A stretch of 6,517 nucleotides of DNA from Planctomycetales bacterium (lineage in GTDB: Bacteria; Planctomycetota; Planctomycetia; Isosphaerales; Isosphaeraceae): the NCBI GenBank assembly GCA_027435495.1, contig DAHZZC010000111.1, forward strand, positions 1-6,517, in the 5' to 3' direction. Under the pieces are notes generated by a model, which was not told where the DNA came from, did not search any database, and saw only the letters and a program-made list of their open reading frames with translations. Position 1 is the stretch's first letter; every line of letters starts with the position of its first letter. Shown one piece after another: positions 1 through 5,498 of the stretch. Made by a program: the position numbers and the translations under genes.

Positions 1-3000
1 CCGGTCACCTGCGCCGAGAGATCGATCGAACCGGCGACCAGGTTGGTCATCGGCTGGACGAAAACGGTCAGGCTTGCGGAATGGCCGGAGGCGATGGATC
101 CGAGGTCGACCGTGATGATGTTGTCGGCACCCGGAGCGGGAACCGTCTGGCTGAGGCCCGATGAAGGCGGGATGAACGTGGTGCCGCTGGGGACGGGGAT
201 CGTCGCGATGACGCCATCGGCCGTCGAGGGGCCCGCGTTGGCGACTTGCACCGTGTAGGGCCAGGGTGTACCGGCGATCGCTTCCCCGCTACTGGGGACA
301 ATCTGGACGCTCAGGTCGGCCGAAGGGGCGACGTTCAGGCTTGCTGTCCAGGAATTATTCGAGGGCTTGGTGTCGAGGTTTTGCCCGGCGACGGAGAACG
401 GGAGCAGGAGCGTACCGGCGTCGGTCGGCCCCGCGGTCGCCATCAAGGTAACGACGGCGGAGTGGCCGGCGGGCAGCGCGCCGAGATCGGCGGTGAGCTG
501 GCCCTGGGCGACCGAGGGCGCGGTCCCCTGGCTCGATCGGGCCGAGGTCGCCACCAGGCCGACGGGCAGCGTGGCGCTCAGGACAGCGGCGGGCTCGTCG
601 TATGGGCCGGCGTTCGCCACCTGGATCGTGACCTGGAAGGGCTGACCGACATCGACGCTCGAGAGCGATGTGGTCCCGGTGACCGAGAGGTCGCTCACTC
701 CTCGGACCGAGGTGGTCAACTGAGCCGTGTTGTTGGTCGGGTTCGGGTCGGCCTGGGTCCCCTGCACCGTCGCCGAATCGACCAGTGTCGAGCCGGGCGG
801 AGCGGTCGGATCGACGACGACGGTGAAGGTCTGGTGGGTTCCCGAGGGGAGGGTCGCGATCGTGAAGTACAGAACGCCGCTGGAGTTCGTCGGCGTGAGG
901 CCGGCACTGTTTGTGGTCGAGACGAGTTGGACGCCTGCCGGAAGGGTGTCTGCCAGGAGAACCGAGGTGGCGTCGAGCGGGCCGGCGTTGGCGACGGTGA
1001 TTGTGTAGGTCATCGGGACGCCGGTCGTCGCGATCATTGAGTCGGTGGCGAGGGTGACCGAGAGGTCGCTCGCTGGCTGGATATCGGTCGTCAGGCTCGC
1101 GACGTTCTGGTTCGTCGTCGAACTCGACAGGGCGTCGCTGGTCGCCGTCGCGACCTCGGTGACGGAACCGACTCGTTCGGCCTGGACGACCACGGTCACG
1201 ACGGCCTGGCTCCCCACGGAGAGATCGCCAAGGCTTGCGACAACGTCTCCTCCCGCCAACGAAGCCGATCCAATGCTCGAAAAGGCCGAGACGAACGAGA
1301 GGCCGGAGGCGATCGGTAGCACCACCTGGGCATTCGGGGCGGTCTGCGGGCCGACGTTGGTCGTTGTGATCGTGTAGGTGAGCTCGCCGCCGACAAGGGC
1401 CGGCGAGGGGCCCTCGGTCATCGAAACCGAGAGGTTGGCCGATGGATCCACGGTCACCGGGATCGTCGCCTGGTCGGGATTCGGGGTCTCCTGACTGGAG
1501 ACAGTGGCCATGTCGGTCAGGTTGCCGGTGGTCTTCGCGTCGGTCTGGACGATGAGAGTGGCGGTGGCGGACGTCCCGGCCGGGATGGTCTGAAGAAGGA
1601 ACTGGAGCGAGCCGGAACCGATGGTGGGAATCATCGTGCCCTGGCTGAGCGTCGCGGAAACCAGCGTGGCACCGGAAGGAAGCTGATCCGCGAGGACCAC
1701 CCCTTGAGCGTCGGCCGTCCCCACGTTCGTCACCTGAAGCGAGACGGTCACGTCCGAGCCCGACGCCACCGGCTTGGGCGTCGCGGTCCCGGAGACGACC
1801 AGGTTGACCACGCCCTGAACCGCAAGGTCCGAGGAGAACTCCGACGTATTCCCCTGCGGATCAGTCGCCGTGGCCGAGATGTACATTCCAGGCGAGACGA
1901 TGGGAGGCAGGCTGACCTGAAAGGTCCCATTTCCGGTGTTGTCGGTCTGGACGCTCGTGGTTTCCAGGAAGGTTTGGCCCTGCCCATAACCCGAGGCGTC
2001 AGCCTGCCGGTTGGCGAAGAGCTGGATGAGGTACGAGGTGTTCGGGCTCTCGTAGAGACTCCCGATGATGGTCGTGGTTGTCCCGTCGTTCTGGGCAAGG
2101 GTGAGGGTCGGGTAGTTCTGATAATTGTTCGGACCCGGCGTTCCCGGATTGTGCGTTCCAGACGGGCCGTTGCCGAAGTTGATCCCAAGTCCGGCGTTGT
2201 TCGCGATCGAGTTGGAAAGAATCGAGTCGTGGTCGACATTCCCCAAGACCATCACGCCGGCCCCGGTGGTTCCGCCGCCGTTGTTGTCGATGACGTTGGC
2301 CGCACCCGCGTTCGTACCCCCCACAGTCGCCGACGACGACGAGAGGCTGACGCCGTTGAGATGGTTGCCCAGCGCGAGCTGACCGGTCGCGTCGGTCCCA
2401 ATCGCGTTGCCCGTGATCAGCAGGCCGGCGGAGTCCCCCTCGCTCTCGATCCCGTTGCCCGCGTTGGCGCTGATGATGTTCCGCTGATTGGGATCCGTCC
2501 CGCCGATGGTTGTGCCAGGAGCACTCTCCAGGAGGATGCCGTCTCCCTGGTTGCCGAGCGGCGACCGGCCGTCCCCCGCCACACCGATGTCATTATTCTG
2601 GATCGTGTTCCCGGTCGCGTCGGCCGACAACGCGATCCCCGCGACGGTGTTTCCCGAGATCACGTTGCCGAAGCCCTGGCCAGGCATCCCGATCGAGTTG
2701 GAGCCGACTCCTTCCAAGTCCACGCCGTCGCCACCGTTACCCAGGGCCTGGAGCCCGTTGGGCGAGGTGCCGATCAGGTTCCCCTGGATCAGATTGGCCG
2801 TGCTGCTGGTCCCACCGCCAGCCTCGATCACGATCCCGTCGCCGGCGTTTCCCGAGATCACATTCCTGGACCCAACGCCGGCGCCGATGGTGTTGTTCGA
2901 CGAGCCGGACAGCTCGAGCCCTGTCCCGTTCGGTTTTCCGGCGGCTCCGCTCGGATCGAGTCCGAGGTAATTCCCCGCGATGAGGTTCTGGCCGCCCGTT

Positions 3001-3443
3001 TGAAGCAGGATCGCGGCGCCCGAGAACCCGACCAGCGAGAGTCCCTCGATGGTGCTGGCTCCGGCGTGGACGACCAGACCGTTGACCGCTCCGCTTTCGG
3101 TGAGATGCGAGCCGTCGATCTCGATCACGGGGGTTGAAAGATAGCCGGGCTGAGTCGTCCCGTCGATCATCACCGGCACGTTGATGGCCGGTAAAGGCGA
3201 GGCCAGCGGGATCGTCCACGGGACGTTCCCTGGGATCTGGAAGTCGATCTGGGCGGTGATTCCCGGCGCACTGAGGTTGGCCTGTTCGATCGCCCATCGG
3301 AGCGAGTTCGGCCCCGAGTCGTTGGTGTTTTGCACGAGGAGAGCCGAGAGAAGGCGTCGACGCTCCATCGCCTCGCAAACCGGCCGTCGCGCGGGACGAC
3401 CAGTCCGTCGGGTTCGACATCCCGATTTGCGTCCGATGCCCAT
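1..3443 (-). CDS. Giant LEPR-XLL surface protein with beta-helix and DUF11 repeats (3' end outside window)
   Basis: Reading the minus strand from an ATG at 3443 gives about 1147 codons with no stop, so the gene is partial at its C-terminus. The Arg-rich N-terminus (residues 1-22) is followed by EAMERRRLLS (24-33), a degenerate planctomycete LEPR-XLL motif, then VQNTNDSGPNSLRWAI (37-52), the usual opening of these proteins. IDGTTQPGY (93-101) introduces a right-handed parallel beta-helix (about 87-436) with repeats of the type GNxIGTxxxGxxALGN and IGGTxxxxxNIISxNxGxGI. Residues 437-543 form a beta-sandwich ending ATATDPQGNTSEFSSD. Five DUF11/CARDB-like repeats follow. The likely role is structural or adhesive outside the cytoplasm; no catalytic residues are seen. 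The ATG at 3443 was chosen because the next ATG (3368) would cut into the LEPR-XLL motif. A GTG at 3500 is possible; the frame is closed upstream by TAA at 3546-3548. The Shine-Dalgarno match is weak. Identification is by motif, not by search. Confidence 0.9.
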   Translation of the reverse strand, partial: MGIGRKSGCRTRRTGRPARRPVCEAMERRRLLSALLVQNTNDSGPNSLRWAIEQANLSAPGITAQIDFQIPGNVPWTIPLASPLPAINVPVMIDGTTQPGYLSTPVIEIDGSHLTESGAVNGLVVHAGASTIEGLSLVGFSGAAILLQTGGQNLIAGNYLGLDPSGAAGKPNGTGLELSGSSNNTIGAGVGSRNVISGNAGDGIVIEAGGGTSSTANLIQGNLIGTSPNGLQALGNGGDGVDLEGVGSNSIGMPGQGFGNVISGNTVAGIALSADATGNTIQNNDIGVAGDGRSPLGNQGDGILLESAPGTTIGGTDPNQRNIISANAGNGIESEGDSAGLLITGNAIGTDATGQLALGNHLNGVSLSSSSATVGGTNAGAANVIDNNGGGTTGAGVMVLGNVDHDSILSNSIANNAGLGINFGNGPSGTHNPGTPGPNNYQNYPTLTLAQNDGTTTTIIGSLYESPNTSYLIQLFANRQADASGYGQGQTFLETTSVQTDNTGNGTFQVSLPPIVSPGMYISATATDPQGNTSEFSSDLAVQGVVNLVVSGTATPKPVASGSDVTVSLQVTNVGTADAQGVVLADQLPSGATLVSATLSQGTMIPTIGSGSLQFLLQTIPAGTSATATLIVQTDAKTTGNLTDMATVSSQETPNPDQATIPVTVDPSANLSVSMTEGPSPALVGGELTYTITTTNVGPQTAPNAQVVLPIASGLSFVSAFSSIGSASLAGGDVVASLGDLSVGSQAVVTVVVQAERVGSVTEVATATSDALSSSTTNQNVASLTTDIQPASDLSVTLATDSMIATTGVPMTYTITVANAGPLDATSVLLADTLPAGVQLVSTTNSAGLTPTNSSGVLYFTIATLPSGTHQTFTVVVDPTAPPGSTLVDSATVQGTQADPNPTNNTAQLTTSVRGVSDLSVTGTTSLSSVDVGQPFQVTIQVANAGPYDEPAAVLSATLPVGLVATSARSSQGTAPSVAQGQLTADLGALPAGHSAVVTLMATAGPTDAGTLLLPFSVAGQNLDTKPSNNSWTASLNVAPSADLSVQIVPSSGEAIAGTPWPYTVQVANAGPSTADGVIATIPVPSGTTFIPPSSGLSQTVPAPGADNIITVDLGSIASGHSASLTVFVQPMTNLVAGSIDLSAQVT
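3..1811 (-). repeat. Five tandem DUF11/CARDB-like protein repeats
   Basis: Within the minus-strand giant gene, five Ig-like beta-sandwich units begin near 1811, 1442, 1073, 698 and 323 (residues 545, 668, 791, 916 and 1041), spaced 123-125 residues. Each opens with a motif like SDLSVT and carries a core like YTITVANAGPxDA, then LPAGVxLVS, then a strand pattern ending in xATVxxxxxDPNPxNN. The fifth is cut near its end by the window edge. The DNA is mostly diverged, but 19 bases at 678-696 and 1053-1071 are identical and exactly 375 bases apart, in step with the repeat. Such units usually form extended stalks in bacterial surface proteins. CARDB is the main alternative family name. Confidence 0.85.
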
Positions 3444-3500
3444 CGTGGTGAGGTCCGCTCTGGATGCAAACGTCGCTCGATCGGCCGGAGTCCGCTTCAC

Positions 3501-3528
3501 GGGCCGTCCGCTGGCTAGCGGATGGCTC
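3501..3528. other. Strong hairpin in the divergent intergenic region
   Basis: Arms at 3501-3512 and 3517-3528 pair over 12 positions around a GGCT loop, with two G-U pairs if read as plus-strand RNA. Read as minus-strand RNA the two G-U positions become A-C mismatches, leaving a 6-bp core, TCCGCT/AGCGGA, next to the loop. It lies 58 bases upstream of the minus-strand ATG. No T-run follows in either direction, so it is not an intrinsic terminator. It could be an operator palindrome or a leader structure; the function is unknown. Confidence 0.45.
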
Positions 3529-3558
3529 CACCGCCTCTCTCCCCATTACGAGGAGTGG

Positions 3559-3578
3559 CAGGGGTTGTTCGACCCCTG
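3559..3578. other. Second intergenic hairpin (CAGGGGT/ACCCCTG)
   Basis: A perfect 7-bp inverted repeat, CAGGGGT at 3559-3565 and ACCCCTG at 3572-3578, surrounds a 6-base loop. Together with the hairpin at 3501-3528 it makes the first part of the 414-base divergent gap unusually rich in secondary structure. No T-tract is adjacent. A regulatory site or the remnant of a dispersed repeat are both possible. Confidence 0.4.
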
Positions 3579-3766
3579 GATACGAACTCGGATCCTTTCT
3601 CAGTGCCGGCACGCTCCCGCTTCCCCTTGAGCCCCGACCCGGACCATGCCAGCACCCTCCAGAATCTCCATCCATTTTGGCACATCGTCCCGGGATCGGT
3701 CAAGGAGTTACGCAAGGGGCCGTGATTGCAAGGGATGCCAGAAAAAGGGGAGATCTGGTCCGATGC

Positions 3767-3795
3767 TGGTGGCGAGCGGGCACCGGCGTTAGACT
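3767..3795 (+). promoter_or_regulatory. Weak candidate promoter for the aminotransferase gene
   Basis: TAGACT at 3790-3795 resembles a sigma70 -10 box (TATAAT). The hexamer 17 bases upstream, TGGTGG at 3767-3772, is a poor -35 match. A transcript starting about 7 bases downstream would have a leader of roughly 55 bases before the ATG at 3858. Planctomycete promoter consensus is poorly constrained, so this is tentative. Confidence 0.2.
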
Positions 3796-3857
3796 GTCGG
3801 AAACGATCGGGATTCGAGAAGCCCGACCGCTCGGAAGCCGAGGAATGGGGGTGTCGG

Positions 3858-5198
3858 ATGCGCGAGGCCCGATCAAGGCGGGGATTCCTGGGGGCTCTCT
3901 CGTCGGCTGCGTCCGCGTTTGGTCTCGTCGGCCGTCAGGCGGCCGCGGGAGCCAGCGCGACGCCAGCGATCCTGGGCGGGACGCCGGTCCGTCGCGACCG
4001 ATTCGCCTCCTGGCCGATCGTCGGCGAGAACGACGAACGAGGCTGGCTGGAAGTCCTTCGAAGCAAGAAATGGTGCCGGATCGACGGGCACCGCGTCGAG
4101 CGATTTGAGGAAACCTGGGCCCGGACCATGGGCGCGAAGCATTGCGTCGCGGTCGCCAATGGGACGAGTGCCCTCATCACCTCGATGGCCGCACTCGGGA
4201 TCGGGCCGGGCGATGAGGTGATCGTTCCCCCTTACACCTTCGTGGCGACCATCAACGCGATCCTGATCCACCATGCCCTCCCCGTCTTCGTGGACATCGA
4301 TCCGGAGACGTTCCAGATCGACGCCCGACGGATCGAGGCCTCGATCACCAGTCAGACGGCCTTGCTGCTCCCGGTCCATATCGGTGGGTCGGCGGCCGAC
4401 CTGGACGGAATCCTCCAGGTCGCCGGCCGGCACAAGCTCCCGGTCCTGGAAGATGCTTGCCAGGCCGTCCTTGGGGAATGGAAGGGGCGGAAGCTCAGCA
4501 CGATCGGCGACCTCGGATGCTTCAGCTTCCAGGCCTCGAAGAACCTCAACTCGGGCGAAGGCGGCGCCATCCTCACCAACGACGACCGCCTGGCGAACGA
4601 ATGCCGAAGCTTCCAGAACAACGGTCGGGCAACCGTTGGGGGTCTCAACTACGCTCGGAACGGTGCCAACCTGCGGATGACCGAGTTCCAGGGGGCCCTC
4701 CTGATGACCCAGCTCTCCCGGCTGGAAGAGCAGGCGCGTCGCCGCGAGCAAAACGCCGCTTACCTCACCAGCCTCCTTCGCGAGATTCCCGGGATCACCC
4801 CCGCTCGACTGTACGACGGCTGCACCCGGAGTTCGTATCACCTTTATATGTTCCGATACGACCCGGCCGGCTTTGGGGGCCTCTCTCGCGCCCGCTTCCT
4901 GGAGGCGTTGGCCGCGGAAGGCATCCCCGGCTCGGCCGGCTACAGTCCGCTCTACCGCGAGCCCTTTTTGAAGAACACCCTCGAATCGCGCCCGTTCCGC
5001 GCCGTCTACTCTCGCGAGCGAATAGCCGACTACCTCGATCGCATTCATTGCCCCGCCAACGACCTGCTCTGCGAGCAGGCCGTCTGGTTCTTCCAGACCC
5101 TCTTTCTCGGCCCGAGGTCCGACATGGACCAGATCGCCGAGGCGGTCCGAAAGATCCAGCAGAACGCGCCGAGGATCGCTCGCGCCGTTCGCACCTGA
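3858..5198 (+). CDS. Tat-leader DegT/DnrJ/EryC1/StrS-family PLP aminotransferase
   Basis: This 446-residue protein is a complete fold-type I PLP aminotransferase of the family that transfers an amino group, usually from Gln or Glu, to a keto-sugar or keto-cyclitol. Visible motifs are ANGTSAL (100-106, phosphate binding), PPYTFVAT (124-131), VDIDPETFQID (145-155), LEDACQA (197-203, with D199 the expected pyridine-nitrogen partner), CFSFQASKNLNSGEGG (221-236, with K228 the expected Schiff-base lysine) and RMTEFQGALLMTQLSRLE (273-290). The overall pattern most resembles scyllo-inosose aminotransferases, but the substrate is not determined. The N-terminus has a twin-arginine motif, SRRGFLG (6-12), a hydrophobic stretch (10-24) and a possible cleavage site after ASA (34), suggesting export of the folded holoenzyme. 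The ATG at 3858 puts the Tat motif at residue 6. An in-frame upstream TTG (3726) or ATG (3735) would bury it. GAGGAA at 3840-3845 is a Shine-Dalgarno match with a long 12-base spacer. Confidence 0.93.
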   Translation: MREARSRRGFLGALSSAASAFGLVGRQAAAGASATPAILGGTPVRRDRFASWPIVGENDERGWLEVLRSKKWCRIDGHRVERFEETWARTMGAKHCVAVANGTSALITSMAALGIGPGDEVIVPPYTFVATINAILIHHALPVFVDIDPETFQIDARRIEASITSQTALLLPVHIGGSAADLDGILQVAGRHKLPVLEDACQAVLGEWKGRKLSTIGDLGCFSFQASKNLNSGEGGAILTNDDRLANECRSFQNNGRATVGGLNYARNGANLRMTEFQGALLMTQLSRLEEQARRREQNAAYLTSLLREIPGITPARLYDGCTRSSYHLYMFRYDPAGFGGLSRARFLEALAAEGIPGSAGYSPLYREPFLKNTLESRPFRAVYSRERIADYLDRIHCPANDLLCEQAVWFFQTLFLGPRSDMDQIAEAVRKIQQNAPRIARAVRT

Positions 5199-5209
5199 AC
5201 CCCGTGATG

Positions 5210-5233
5210 TCGTCCACAGCCGACCTGTGGCGA
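5210..5233 (+). terminator. Candidate transcription terminator hairpin after the aminotransferase
   Basis: CCACAG at 5214-5219 pairs with CTGTGG at 5225-5230 around a 5-base loop. TCG at 5210-5212 and CGA at 5231-5233 extend the stem to 9 bp with one bulged T. It starts 11 bases after the TGA. It lacks an immediate U-tract; the 7-T run comes about 30 bases later (5265-5271), so it is not a textbook intrinsic terminator. It may instead protect the transcript's 3' end. Confidence 0.4.
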
Positions 5234-5281
5234 TTCGCTGCATCATGGCGGGTCCCTGCGCGCGTTTTTTTGATCGGACAA

Positions 5282-5310
5282 TGGACCGGGACGCTTTCCT
5301 CTTCTAGAGT
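5282..5310 (+). promoter_or_regulatory. Candidate sigma70-like promoter for the second LEPR-XLL gene
   Basis: TGGACC at 5282-5287 matches TTGACA at four of six positions. TAGAGT at 5305-5310 matches TATAAT at four of six, with a 17-base spacer. It lies just beyond the T-run that may end the preceding transcript. It would give a leader of about 180 bases before the ATG at 5499. This is a pattern match only. Confidence 0.3.
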
Positions 5311-5411
5311 TCTCCTCGAATTCATGCATGGTCCGCTCGGGTGAATCGGTCGGGCTCTCGATCGCCGGGACTCTCGGCGGTTGGGGCTTGATGGCACCTG
5401 GGATCCGGAGC

Positions 5412-5429
5412 GATCTCCGAGGGGAGATC
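5412..5429 (+). other. Leader hairpin (GATCTCC/GGAGATC)
   Basis: A perfect 7-bp inverted repeat, GATCTCC at 5412-5418 and GGAGATC at 5423-5429, closes a GAGG tetraloop. It sits about 70 bases upstream of the ATG at 5499, within the predicted leader. The right arm is Shine-Dalgarno-like (GGGGAGA) but too far from any start to serve this gene. It may be a chance structure. Confidence 0.3.
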
Positions 5430-5487
5430 TCTGCGGGGGGATCGGCGGACCGATGGATTCTCGTCTCGGCATTCCGATCACGCACCC

Positions 5488-5493
5488 AGGAGA
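5488..5493 (+). promoter_or_regulatory. Strong ribosome binding site fixing the start at 5499
   Basis: AGGAGA lies 5 bases upstream of the ATG at 5499, a near-consensus Shine-Dalgarno sequence at a normal, slightly short spacing. It is the best ribosome binding site in the window and decides the start of the second beta-helix gene. Confidence 0.75.
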
Positions 5494-5498
5494 CCTCG

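Larger units (their letters stand above)
3444..3857. other. Divergent intergenic region
   Basis: These 414 bases separate the divergent starts at 3443 (minus) and 3858 (plus), so both genes' promoters should lie here. It holds two hairpins (3501-3528, 3559-3578) and a weak -10-like element near 3790. Short open frames cross it on both strands, but their translations are low-complexity and show no domain or convincing ribosome binding site, so no small gene is called. Confidence 0.6.
5199..5498. other. Intergenic region between aminotransferase and second beta-helix gene
   Basis: No gene is supported in these 300 bases. They hold a hairpin just after the stop codon (5210-5233), a 7-T run (5265-5271), a possible sigma70-like promoter (5282-5310), a leader hairpin (5412-5429) and the Shine-Dalgarno sequence of the next gene. 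Open frames crossing it are extensions of out-of-frame shadows. Confidence 0.6.

Noticed and set aside
1704..3137. 477-codon plus-strand open frame opposite the giant gene
   Set aside because: Its translation is Arg/Asp/Val-rich with no recognisable domain. The minus strand in this interval encodes a continuous beta-helix and DUF11 protein with clear motifs, so this is an antisense shadow of high-GC coding DNA.
3555..3585. T-arm-like GGGGTTGTTCGACCCC suggesting a tRNA fragment or attachment site
   Set aside because: The loop is 6 or 8 bases rather than 7, there is no acceptor or anticodon arm nearby, and no integrase or second copy is present.
2737..3675. 312-codon minus-strand open frame starting upstream of the giant gene
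   Set aside because: It is in a different frame from the beta-helix protein, its product is low-complexity and Arg-rich, and it overlaps the true gene for most of its length.
3677..3692. TTGGCAC element resembling a sigma54 -24 box
   Set aside because: The matching -12 GC at the required spacing is absent (CG instead), and no activator site is visible.
3726..3857. Upstream in-frame start (TTG 3726 or ATG 3735) for the aminotransferase
   Set aside because: It would place 41-44 low-complexity residues before the Tat motif, which normally lies within the first few residues. The ATG at 3858 fits better.
3873..5246. 457-codon minus-strand open frame opposite the aminotransferase
   Set aside because: The plus strand carries all expected aminotransferase motifs. 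The antisense translation shows none and is explained by codon bias.
5248..5271. GC-rich stretch followed by seven Ts as an intrinsic terminator
   Set aside because: The best stem ends about 10 bases before the T-run and uses G-U pairs, so it does not make a convincing terminator by itself.
4457..5344. 295-codon plus-strand open frame inside and beyond the aminotransferase gene
   Set aside because: It is a +1 shadow of the real frame, rich in Arg and Pro, and has no domain.
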